Assembly: GCA_030144725.1 (NCBI GenBank)
Contig: JASKMD010000028.1
Span: forward strand, 2,122,473 to 2,186,472
DNA: 64,000 nucleotides
Direction of reading: 5' to 3'
DNA from: Haematococcus lacustris
Lineage: Eukaryota > Chlorophyta > Chlorophyceae > Chlamydomonadales > Haematococcaceae
The stretch's first letter is position 1. Each line of letters starts with the position of its first letter. Below, piece after piece: positions 27,729-38,780 of this stretch. The notes under the pieces are model-generated. The model did not search any database. It was not told the DNA's origin and was given only the letters and a program-made list of their open reading frames with translations. The position numbers and the translations under genes were made by a program.

Positions 27729-29277
27729 ATGGTCAGGGAGCCCAGTGAGTTTGAGATGGTGGATGCGATTTCTAGTTCTGGTTTGAGCGAGTCCCCCGCG
27801 ACCCACTCCCCAGCAGACCCGACAGACGCCCAGCAACAAATAGCCGAGAAGGAAACAGAAGAGGAAGAGGAGGCTGACGAACAGCAAGAGGAAGAGGACG
27901 AGGAGGCAAAGCTGCTACAACCAGCCCCGGTACCGAGTTCGAGCCCTGCAGAACCCCCTGCACCCTCGGATGTCGCGGAGTTGCAAGCAGCACTGGGCAA
28001 GGTTCGCCTATCACTGTTGGCAATAGGGTTTGCCCCTGCTGCTTGAGCGCTGCTGCAACCCCTTCTTCCACTTACGTTCCTGCAGCTATCCTCTGGCTTC
28101 AAGTCTGCACTCGGGCAGCTCACCGCAGGGGATGCAACCTCACAGCTGACAAAGCTGGCAGGTGGACTGACAGCTGGTTTGAGCTCTGGCCTCTCTGGCT
28201 GGTTCTCAGCAGCAGACACCAGCAACAGTGCCAAGAAGCCGTCCCCGGTCTCTCTCACGTCCAAGGTCAGCAGGCGACCCTGGGCCAAGAGCTGCTGCCA
28301 GCACAGTGTGCAGTTGCCGCCTCCACGCCCGCAGCCGCAGCTGACTACTGTACGCGCTGCCAGTGATGCAGGCAAGCAACGAGCTCCAGACCCTGTTTGG
28401 GTTAGATGACTCGGAGTCCCTGGTGGAGAGCTTCAAGTGCAAGCTGCTGCAGACATACGCCTGCGCTCACAACGCCTTCACGCCCTCCATACAGGCGCGT
28501 GGAGGTGCATGGCACACCGCACCACAAGGGCTGGGTGCCGCACGTCCTCGCGCTGCTGCTGGTGGTGAATGTAGTGCCTGATGCTCGCTGCAAGGTGGCG
28601 CTGCGCTGCCCTGGCGCTGTATTGCTGCCTGCAGATGGCCTTCCAGGGAAGTCTGTACGTCACGGAGAAGCACGTGTGTTTCAGCGTGGAGGAGCGCAGG
28701 CGCCAGCTGCCCCTCAAGATCCCACTGCAGGACATCACGGCAGCTTCACGGCAGCTGCCTGCACAGAAAGGTGTGAGGTACCAATTGGCAGGGACACCGC
28801 CCGCTGCGACACTGCCAGACCTGCAGCAGGGGAGGGCGTGTGAGAGGTTGCCTTCCTGGCTAAGCACCCCAAGCCGAGCTGCCAGACCAGTTGTCAGTGC
28901 AGGGGTCTAAAGGCGACAGCAGGAGGCGTTGCTGCCGCTGCAGTAGGCCGGGACAGCAGGAGCTCACCAGGCGGACACCAGCGCAGTGTCAGGCCCCCCT
29001 GCTGGGTCTCAGCCCCCACCCTGCCCTGCCTGGCCTCTGCTGTGTGGCTGTGGCCGCAGGGGGCTCTGACCTGCTGCGCCTGGAGCTGGCTCCGGGCAGC
29101 ACGGGGGCTGCTGGTGGCGGCCCTCTGCCTCGCCACCTGGCCTTCAAGGACTTCTCCGCTGAGCCCGGCAGCCTGGGTGGCCCAGCGGGGCCCAGCAGCG
29201 GCCTGAGCTCAGGGGGTGCCCTGGACAGTGCCCTGGCCCTGATTGAGCACCTCACAGAGGCAGAGGAGGAGGGGTAG
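27729..29277 (+). CDS. GRAM-domain protein
   Basis: Membrane-associated GRAM-domain protein of about 309 residues; lipid binding is inferred from the family. Exon 1 (27729-28001) begins MVREPSEFEMVDAI and is very acidic (Glu-rich, ~30-60). Exon 2 (28086-28265) has LSSGFKSALGQLTAG. Exon 3 (28372-28494) and exon 4 (28635-28770) make the GRAM domain: NELQTLFGLDDSESLVES, then FQGSLYVTEKHVCFSV and LPLKIPLQDITA. Exon 5 (29060-29277) ends LIEHLTEAEEEG. The intron after 28494 would begin GC, not GT. An upstream in-frame ATG at 27666 is possible, but a perfect GTAAGT donor follows it, so a short 5' intron (about 55 nt) may exist. The partner and lipid are unknown. Confidence 0.75.
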
Positions 29278-30716
29278 GCCTGCAGCGCCAGGGCAGGCGC
29301 TTGCGGTCACACCATGCGGTGAGCTCATGGCCTGACCGCTGTCTGCTGCAGTCTGGCACCAGCTGGCAGGTCAGCTAGGGCTGGGGTTGTGTGGGTGGCT
29401 TGTGACACCTTCAGGGCGTGGCTGGAGTAGCGAGCTAGGTCGTCATGGGTAGTAGCTGAGATTCGTAACGTTAAGGGGTGGCCATGCAGGTAGGGTGGTC
29501 TATAGTGAAGTCAGCGCCAGGCACAGGTCCATGGTCTTCAGGAGCACTACTGCACCATGGGAGAGCTGCCAGCAGGCAGTGTGCAGGGCTGAGTGTAGAA
29601 TGGGTCTAAGGGCCAATGTGTAGTTGTTTACCTCGCTGTTCACTGCGATGAAGGTCTGCAGGGCCGGCAATGCGCCAGCAAGCACATGTTCAAATACTGT
29701 TTTGCCCTCATGCTGGAGGATCATCAGAATAGGACATGGCCTGTGTTATGCCTGCCGCAATCGCTCATGCTCAACTTCAAGCTCGGCATGCTTGTCCTTG
29801 TTCCTTTCTGCTTGCACACATCACATCCGCAAACGGATGGAGGGCGGGAGCTGGCTGCAGCAATGCATGGCAGGCCAACATATCATTGTAAACTATTTAT
29901 GCAGCGGGTCATTGTAAAAATCATGCACCGTCAGCCTGGCTTTTGGTGAGCTTGCAAGCTTGATGTTATAATTTCTCCCTAGGTGCCTCGTACTCTTCAA
30001 TCCCTAGCATTACCATTGATAAGCATCTCATGCATGCTACGAACATGCCACAACCCTGTCACGAACAAATGCTCCGTATGCTATCCGCATTACAGGAGGC
30101 TACCCGTCCCATTGGCCGAAGGGGCATGAGCGGTAGGGCGCGACCATATCATTTTTGATCATATTTCAGCATGGACATATCATCTGTCTTGTGGGCCGCC
30201 CTTGGCAGATATGGCCGTGGCTTAGTGATCCATACATAGCTAGGGGTCTCCGCTAGCCTACTCTCCGCTCGCTAAGTCTCAATTCTTCTCCACCGCCCTA
30301 CAAACGGTGAAAATCATATTCCAGTCATATTCAGTCATATCGGCGTTTCCTCAGGAAAATCATATTTCGGTCGCGCCCTAATGAGCGGGTTCGCTAGTTC
30401 GCTCAACTCCTCGAAGGAGGAAAGGCTGACAGGGGACCCAGGGGAAGAGAGCCCCTCATCGTATAGGGGTGTCCGCCACCTAAACTTGGTTGGTAAAACA
30501 GTTTTCAAGCAGTCATGGCAATTTCATTATCGCATCATTACATGTAAATCATGCTGGGTCCTCCCAGAATGCTGCAGTTCTCTCAGGTGTTCTAACCACT
30601 GGCGTCATCAAGCTCGAGCATAAACGGGGGCATGTGCATCACAACTAGTTTATTATTGCATGGGACAGACTACGTGCACGACCCTACGTGCACGGTAGCT
30701 AGACCAAAACCGCACG
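29278..30716. other. spacer with MITE, upstream of the AP-4 epsilon gene
   Basis: A minus-strand frame at 29500-29724 (EHVLAGALPALQTFIAVNSE) looks orderly and may be a relic of a coiled-coil gene like the one at the left edge; I cannot place it. The 247-bp MITE at 30134-30380 is the clear feature. The rest should include the AP-4 promoter. Confidence 0.5.
30134..30380. mobile_element. hAT-like MITE with perfect 12-bp TIRs and 8-bp target duplication
   Basis: The element opens TAGGGCGCGACC and closes with its exact reverse complement. The 8 bases outside it, ATGAGCGG, are present on both sides (30126-30133 and 30381-30388). Eight-base duplications with TAGGG/CAGGG ends are the hallmark of hAT elements. 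The AT-rich interior of 223 bp repeats CATAT motifs and codes for nothing, so it is non-autonomous. Confidence 0.9.
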
Positions 30717-33700
30717 ATGGCCGCGGCGTCCGGTTTCCCCCAGTTCTCATCGAAGCTCTCAAAGCTGGCAGGTGGCCTGGGCACCAAATTCATGAAGGAG
30801 TTGCGCGAGTTCGACTCGCTCATCAAGGCGATTGGCGAGTGCAAAAGCAAGTCAGAGGAGGACCGCATCATCATGGCCGAGACGGAGCTGCTGAAGCAGC
30901 GTTTGTCCGACCCTAAAGTCGACAAGTCCCGCGGACGCGAGTACCTAGTCCGACTCATATACTGTGAAATGCTGGGTCATGATACCAGCTGGGCGTACAT
31001 CAAGGCAGTTCAGTTCGCGAGTGAGCCAAACATACACACTAAAAAGGCGAGGGGGAAAACTCCAGCATCAGCGCGCAGCACTGCTGGCGATGTCAGCGAG
31101 CTGGTGTGCAGCACCATGCCGTGCAGGCAGCTTACTTAGCACTCACACAGTTCATCGACCAAAACCACGAGCTGGTGTTGCTGCTAGTGAATACACTGCT
31201 CTCCGATTTGAAAAGCGACAATTTCCTCAACGGTGCGCCTTACAGTGATTACCAGGCAGACCAGGCTGGGGGCTGAAAGCAGCAGCAGTAATTACAGTGG
31301 GCGGTGGTGAGTAGTGATCAGCCTGACTGTTGTGCCCGCAGTAAGCACAGCACTGGTGGTGACCACCAAGCTGATTGGGGCAGACCTGATCAACGCTGTG
31401 TTCCCCATGGTGGTAGAGCGGCTGAAGCATCCCAAGTGAGCGGCAGGGCAGCTGGCAGGCAGGCCTCTGAGCCTGGCTTTACAGTATGCCGGCTGTGATG
31501 GGTGGGTGGTATGAGGGCTGACGTGGCCCCAGCAGAGGCTGGCAACACAGGGCTGTTGCAGGGTCCAGCGCTTTGGAGAAGAAGCTGCCCAGCCTGTGCA
31601 GCTTGAGCAAGGGAGGTTGGCAGGGCAGCAAGTGTACGCGGGGGGAGGAGCGTGGAGGATGTGATGGCGTGGCGCCCCCCCTTGCGCCGTGGCAGCAGTC
31701 AGCAGGGGCGGTGTAGGGCCCTCCAGGCCTCTCACCCTGCAGTGCCCGGGGCTGGCAGCTCAGCGCCCTCCTGCTGCTCACAGTGCTGGCCCGCCCCTAG
31801 CCGCCCTGTGGCCCACACCTAGGGCCTGCGCTGGCCCCCACCCCTCATTGCGCTGCACTGCCGGGCTCCCCCCTGCACCCCCCTAGCACACACACACCTG
31901 CTGCGGCTGCTGCGGCTGGCACACTCTGACCGGGCTCAAGCTGATGCGCCCCAACCTGGTGCTGCCCTAAACTCTCTACACTGCACAGCCCCCCCATGTG
32001 CTCCGCCCCCGCGCCCTGGTCACCCCATTGAGTGCGGTGCAGGGAGACGGTGCGCAAGAAGGCCATCATGGCGCTGCACCGCTTCCAGCAGCTGGACCCG
32101 CGGCGTGAAGGCGCCCTGGCTGGCCTGGACACCGACAAGCACCTGCGCACTTGCCTGTGTGACAAGGTGCAGGGCAGCACACCACCGCCACCACAGCAGC
32201 ACCACATCACAGCACCACAGCAGGCAGGGGGGGGCAGGGGGCAAGGGGGCAAGCAGCAGAGTCAGAGCAGGGCTGAGTGGGTGTGCCAGCGCATGGCTGG
32301 CCAGAGCAGCAAGCTGTGGAGAGCTGCAGGGGTGGGCTGTGCAGGGGCTGGGTGTTATTGGGGCCGGGGGCAGTGCCAGCAGGGGGCTGCCTCCCTCTAC
32401 CCCACCAGGGCCTCAGCGCTGCTGCCAGTGGCCTGCACAGCGTGCGCTGCCCCCTCCCCCCCGCCTGCCTGCCTGTCCGGGTTGCAGGACCCCGGCGTGA
32501 TGAGCGCTGCCCTGTGCGCCCTGCACGACGCCGTGAAGGCCGACCCCCGGCCCTACAAGAACCTCATCCCCTCCTTCACCTCCATCCTCAAGCAGGTCAG
32601 CGCAGGGGCGTGCCGGCAGCACAGGGCGGCAGGGCAGGGGGGCTGGCTGACAGGGCAGCAGCAGGGTCAGCCAGGCAGGAGACAGCCGGGGCCCTGTGGG
32701 GGCGGGGTTCAAAGCCTGGCTTGCAGCGCAGCTGAGGGGGGGGCTGGCTGGCGGGCCCGCTGGCTGCAGGTCAGTGAGCACCGGCTGCCCAAGGCCTACG
32801 ACTACCACCGCTTCCCCGCCCCCTTCATCCAGGTGGGCGCTGCCCCCTGATGCGGCGCTGCCGGGTGTGGCCTGCTCGCTGGGGCCCAGCCGGCCTGGCC
32901 AGCAGCCTGACAGACAAGCGGGGCATGAGGGGAGGACCTGGTGCCACCCCCAGTGCTCGGCCCCCACCCCCTCCACTAGCCTGGCCCCCCTAACCTGCCT
33001 GCGCCCCCTTGGCACCCCTTGGCACCCCCTTGGCACCCCCTTGGCACCCCCTGGCCCTCCGCACCGCCTGCCCCTCATGTTGCCCGCAGATCAAGCTGCT
33101 CCGGGTCCTGGCCTTGCTGGGCGCAGGGGACCGCGCCGCCAGCGAAAACATTTACGCCGTGCTAGCCGCCACGCTGCGCCGCGCCAACGCCAGCCACGCC
33201 ATCGGCAACGCCCTGATTGCAGAGTGTGTGCGCACCATCACCGCCATCTACCCCAACCCGCACCTGCTGGCATCAGGTAAGCCTGGGGGGATGGCAGGGT
33301 TGGGCGGCGCAGGTGGTGTGGGGCCGCAGGGGAGCCAGGAATGGGGGGGAGGCGGCAGGAGGCAGGGGAGGGGGCAGTGGGAGGCAGGGGAGTACTGCCT
33401 GCAGCCGGCTGCCCTGTGGGAGGATGTGGGTGAGTGTAGGGTGTAGAAGGCAGCAGGCTGGGGTCTGCTGACAGCCCCTGTACTGCTGCTGGCAGCTGTC
33501 CCTGTTGGCCGCCTGCCTGGCGGTGCCTGCAGCTGCTGACGCCACCGCGGCCTTCATCAAGAGCCCCTCCCACAACCTGCGCTATGTGGGGGTGGACGCC
33601 CTGGCCCGCATCATGCGCATCAACCCGCAGGCAGCCCAGGTCGGGCAGGGCAGGGCAGGGCAGGGCAGGGCAGGGCAGGGCAGGGCAGGGCAGTCAGAGC

Positions 33701-36700
33701 TGGGAGGGGCCCGTATGCTGGTGTGGGCGCAGTGCAGTGAGTCAGGGCTGGATCGGGGGGCAGCCTCTAGGCAGGGCTGCTAGGGCTGAAGGCTGCGCTG
33801 TGCTGCCCCCCCACTGGCCTCACAGCTGCCTAGTCAGCTGCTGACCCCCACAGCCCTGCTGCATCCAGACCAGCCTAGCGTGAGCCTCAGCCCTGCCTCA
33901 GGCCCCGCCCCTGCCCCCGCCCCTCCCCTCCCCCCTCAGGAGCACCAGCTGGCCGTGGTGGACTGCCTGGAGGACCCTGACGACACCCTGAAGCTCAAGA
34001 CCCTGGAGCTGCTGTACAGGATGACCAAGGTGGGTCAGGGCGTGGCGGCTGGGCCAGAGGCGGCTGGACACTGGCGCCCTGCGCTGGCTTCAGCCAGGCT
34101 GTGAGGGGGCCCTGCGGCAGTGGAGCAGGCAGGCAGGGCTGCAGGGGAGGGGCCCTGGGCTGCTGCTGGCGCTGCGCCTCCGCGTCAGATAGGAGTGGTG
34201 GCAGGCAGTGCTCCAGTTTGGCTGCAGGGCAGCAGGGCGGGAGGGCAGCGGTGCGTGTGAGGTGGCTGGGTGCGCTGCACAGGGCCACAACGTGGAGGTG
34301 ATTGTGGAGCGCATGATGCAGTACCTGAGGGAGGGCACTCCGGACCAGCACATACGCAGGGCCATCGTGCACAAGGTGCGCTGCAGCCCCCCCACCGCTA
34401 CACTCCACCACTGGGCTGCCACTCGCGAGTTTATGCAGGCCACACCCTACCTCACCAGGCACCTCTCACCCCCCCCCCCTTACACACCCCAACCAGCCCT
34501 CCCCCTCACCACCCCCCACCCTACCCTAGCCCTTCCCCTAGCCCCCCCCCTCACCCCTGGCCCCCACTGCCCCAGAGCCCCTCTCCTGCAGGTGTCAGAC
34601 CTGGCTGAGCGCTACGCCCCCTCACCCGCCTGGTTCATCAAGGTCCTCACGGAGGTGCGCCCCCCTGCCCTGCCCCAGCACCCTGACACAACCACTGGAC
34701 CTGACACCCCCCCTGGGCATCTCATCCACCCCCTCTGCCCCCTGCCCTGCGCCCTGCTGCCCGCCCCTCTCTGCCATGCCTCCTCCCCCTGAGTTTCCCC
34801 TGGCCCCCCCCGCTGGTCCCCTGCCCCCTGCCAGGTGTTTGAGCTGGGCGGGGATCACGTTGAGCCAGGGCTGGCGCACTCGCTGATGCGGCTGATTGCG
34901 GAGCAGGACGCTGCGCTGCACGCCTCAGCCGTCACCACCTACCTGCGCCTGCTGGACACACCCCACGCTGCACAGCTGCCGGATGTGCTGCTGCAAGTGG
35001 GTGGGGCCGGGCAGTGGGACAGGCATGGCAGCAGTGTCTGGCAGGCAGTGGGACAGGCGGGCAGGCAGCGGCTGCGAGTGGAGGAGCGGTCTGGCCTGTG
35101 GCCGGGTGGGGGGCTGGCGCTGCAGCTGGCGCAGGGGGCTGGGGGGGAAGGCTGGGGGGGTGCAGTCTGCGCAGGTCTGCAGCGTGAGGTGTGAGGTGTG
35201 AGGTTGAGCCGCTGGCCTGCTCTGTGTGCAGGTGATGGTGTGGGTGCTGGGGGAGTACGGGACGCTGGCCGCTGCGGGGGGCAGGCAAGGGCCCACAGCG
35301 CAGCAGGTGAGGCGGCCCTGCGCCCTGCCTGGCCTGACTGGGCCTCAGGGGGGGCGGGCTCCCCTACGGCCCTCCACTGCCCCCTACTGCCCCCCCTACG
35401 GCCCTCCACTGCCCCCTACTGCCCCCCCCACTGCCCCCCCCTACTGCCCTCCACTGCCTGCTCACTGTGTCCACAGTGTGGGGACCCTGGCCTGGGTGAT
35501 GCCAGGGCCCAGACTGACCCGGGTCCTGGCAGCAGTGCTGCTGCCTCCCCCCCTGCAGCCCCCCCCTCACCCTGCGCTGCACTGCCTCTGCCGCCTGACT
35601 GCAGATCGCCTCCCGCCTGGTGGCCCTGGTGCAGGGCGCTGCGGCCAGTGTCAGCACGCGCCAGATGCTGCTGCCCGCACTCACCAAGCTGTGTGTGCAG
35701 GTGCAGCGGGGGAAGGCTATGGGTCAGCCAGAGCAGGAGGCCAGGGCCTGGAGGTGGAGGGCTGGAGGGGCAGGGCGCTGGGTGCACTGGGCAGCTGAGG
35801 CCCTGGGGGGGGGGGGGCTGCAGGCCGCTCCCTGCCCCCTGCAACTGGCCATGTCCACCTGCCGCTGCCCCAGCCCTGTACCTGGAGCCCTGTCGTGCCT
35901 GCCGCCCCCTGCCCCCCTGCCCCCCTGCCCCTGAGCCGCCTGTCCTGCTGCCTGCAGGGCGGCTGCCGCCTGGCCCCTGACGCCCAGGCCTGGGTGGACA
36001 GCTGCACCCGCAGCGCCGACCTGGAGCTGCAGCAGCGCGCATATGAGCAGCAGGCACTGCTGGTGGCGCTGCCTGCAGTGCAGGTGCAGGGGAGGAGGGG
36101 GCAGGGTGGGGAGAGGGAGGGGGCGGCAGTGTGTTTGGCCCCAACCAGAGTTTGATGTGAACCCTGGGTCGGGGTGCCCGCCTGAGTCAGGTCAGCCCTC
36201 CCCCTGGCAGCTGACCCCCCAGGTGAGCACAGGGCGCATGCAGCGCCAGCCCCTGGCATCCCCCAGCACCCGTGTGGCTGCGCTGCTGCAGGCCGCGGCG
36301 CTGCCCCCAGACGCCTCCTGCGAGGAGATAGAGGAGGCGGAGCTGGCCGGGCTGCGCCACCTCACCTTCCTCACTTGGTGCGGGGCGGGGGGCAGCTGCT
36401 GGCCAGCCACTCCATGCTGCCGGCGCTGGCTCCCCGGACTGCAGCAGGGGCAAAGCTGCCTGTCCACTTGCCTACTCTGCGCCTGTTGTGCTGCCTGACC
36501 CACCGCCTATCCAGCTTTCACGCGTGGCCTGCCCTGCTGCCCTGCAGGTATGTGCAGGAGGCAGCGGCATCAGGCGCGCAACCCTTCGTGCCCAAGGAGC
36601 TGCGGGCGGGCCGGGCAGGGCCAGCCCCTGGGGAGGCCGGTGAGCTGCTGCTGCCCCCTGCACTGTGCTGCGCTCCTCCCTGCCAGCCTGCTGCCTGCCC

Positions 36701-37753
36701 TGTGCCTGCACTGAGGCCTGCCGCCACTGCATTGCCCTCGGGTCAGGCTGCCAACCAGGCCATGCCTCCACCCTGCCGGTGCCGCCCCTGCTGCCCCTGA
36801 CTCGCCCAGGTGGTCATGCGCTGCGCTTCACAGCCTACGAGACAGCCCCGGCTCCCGGGGCACACAGCCGCACCGCCTCCCTGGCCAGCGGCAGCAGCAG
36901 CGCGGGGCCGCCACCCCTGGCTCGCACCCAGGGCAGCGCCAGTGCCAGCAGCCCCCTGCCTGACCCCCTGGTGCAGGGCAATGGCGCCAGCACCGGCCAG
37001 GGATCACAGCCAGGCGCTGCGGGCCCAGTGCTGCGGGGCGCTGTGGGAGGGGGCCGCTGGGGCCCGGCTCAATACGAGGCGCGTGGCCCTGCCGCCTCCC
37101 AGCCTGCCAACGGTCTTGGGGGGCCTCATGCTGCAGCTGGTGCAGGGGACCTTCTGGGAGGCTGGGCGCCCAGCCACCCCCCACCCCCTGCTCATGGGCC
37201 TGCTGCTGCTCCCCCCACCCCGGTGCTCACAGAGCGGGACAGACTGGCCGCTTCGCTGTTTGGCCCGGCCTCGAGCGCTGCGGGGCCAGGAGGCAGAGGG
37301 GGAGGCCCCGGGGCCGCGCTCTCCCAACGTGGCCCTGCTGTCGGCGCCCCCCCCCAGCGTCAGGCTCAGGCTGCTGCTGCGCCCCTAGCCCCTGTTGATC
37401 TGCTGGCTTGGGACTCCCCGCAGCCAGCGCTCCCTAGCAGCTCGGCACCTGGGGGGACACAGGGCGCCGCAGACCCCTTGCACCTGCTCATGGGCTTCAG
37501 CAGCTTGGAGGTGCGCAGTGCCCCTGGTGGTCAGCAGCAGCAGGGCCTGGCTGCCCCCAACCCAGGCCAGCAGGCAGCGGGCAGCAGCAGGCAGGCGGGG
37601 GACCCCTGGGACCTGCTGCTGGGGGGCCAGCTGCCGGCCGCACCAGCAGCCCCAGCGGGTCAGACTGGGTCGGGCCATGGCACCGCCCAGGCTGGGTTGA
37701 GAGCAGCTGCGGCGCCGCGGAAGGAGGACACCTTGTTTGCAGACTTGATATAG
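30717..37753 (+). CDS. AP4E: AP-4 adaptor complex subunit epsilon
   Basis: Large subunit of the AP-4 coat that sorts cargo at the trans-Golgi. Eighteen exons join in phase to 1008 residues: 30717-31046, 31127-31232, 31342-31435, 32043-32166, 32488-32595, 32770-32832, 33090-33276, 33533-33639, 33940-34029, 34283-34375, 34592-34654, 34835-34996, 35232-35306, 35605-35700, 35958-36083, 36211-36377, 36548-36639, 36810-37753. Diagnostic segments match plant AP4E in order: REYLVRLIYCEMLGHD, VRKKAIMALHRFQQLDP, PKAYDYHRFPAPFIQIKLL, SPSHNLRYVGVDAL, HQLAVVDCLEDPDDTLKLK, NVEVIVERMMQYLREG, VMVWVLGEYG, YVQEAAASGAQPFVPKEL. The first ~690 residues form the adaptin trunk. The last exon is a disordered Ser/Ala/Gly/Pro hinge with acidic-hydrophobic motifs (VDLLAWD, DPWDLL, terminal LFADLI), longer than in Arabidopsis. 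Intron 1 is GC-AG. Confidence 0.95.
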
Positions 37754-38780
37754 AGAGCGGGGGCTCCTGGTGCAGGCAGCAGCTTTAACTCCTGGTGCAG
37801 GCAGCAGTTGAGTGATGTGTGATGCTTGGGAAAGCATGGTGCTTTCACGTGTTGCTGGTAAAGCTGCCCCATGTGCATACATCCCTAGTGGCATGGCCCT
37901 CATGGCTGATTCATAGATGTAAGGAGGTTACCTACAGGGTGTTAGGCTGCAGGCGGCTCCTCATGCATGACAGTGTGCTGTCAGCGATGCCCGTGGCTGT
38001 CGAAAGTAGGCACTCGAGGACTCATGTAAGATGGAAAGCACTGAAACCGCCAGCGTACAGGCTTCTCAGTCGTACTCCCTCATATATCTTTACTACCACA
38101 TTTCGCCATTTGGGGCACAAGCAAGGATGCGTACAACGTAGGTGTCCAGCATCGATGTAAGCATACTGCACGCATGCTATTAGTTGCATGTGGACATATT
38201 GTCAGCCCTACTACATTTCCCTTACGCTTAGCTTCAACTATCGGAGTGATGATGGGGGCGCCGCTGCATCGCATACTGGTGCAGTTCAGAAGTGAAAAAT
38301 GTCACACATTCGCACAAGAACGCCCGCGAACCTATCCACTATCGGCCACAACAGTCTTGGTCCCTTAACACCTGCATTAGGATTCTGTGTTAGTGGCTCT
38401 GAGGAAGAGGAGCCGCGGACTGGGGTGTACATTCCGTAAGTTCAGCACTCGCGTGTTGCGGGACAGATGGCTTAGCCAGCGGACTGGCGCAAGTAGGTAT
38501 AGATGAGGACTGTGCGAGCTCAGGGTGCAAGGGCAGGCAGTCCACGCAAGCCCCCTGTATAAGCAGGCAGGCACTATCGAGTACGGCAGGAGCTGGGTAG
38601 GCTCAACCCGGCATGTCGAAGGCCACCAAAGTTTCTGTGCCATTTCGGGCTGGGGCCTATGTATGACAAGGCCTGCTTCGGACGCCCAGTGCACCCCTGA
38701 TGAACATGGTTCAACTTGAGCATTTTCCTATTCACTGGCTCGATCGCCATTGTCGTGTGCAGGGCTTACCGAACTACGGA
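37754..38780. other. spacer, AP-4 3' UTR and upstream region of Cys-rich gene
   Basis: No recognisable gene. TGTAA at 37918-37922 is a candidate poly(A) signal. The remainder should hold the promoter of the next gene. Confidence 0.5.
37918..37922 (+). terminator. candidate poly(A) signal TGTAA
   Basis: TGTAA 165 nt after the AP-4 epsilon stop codon. Position and motif fit volvocine mRNA 3' ends. Confidence 0.45.

Noticed and set aside
35416..36259. Minus-strand frames of 180-240 codons
   Set aside because: Antisense to AP-4 epsilon exons and introns that fit the protein in phase.
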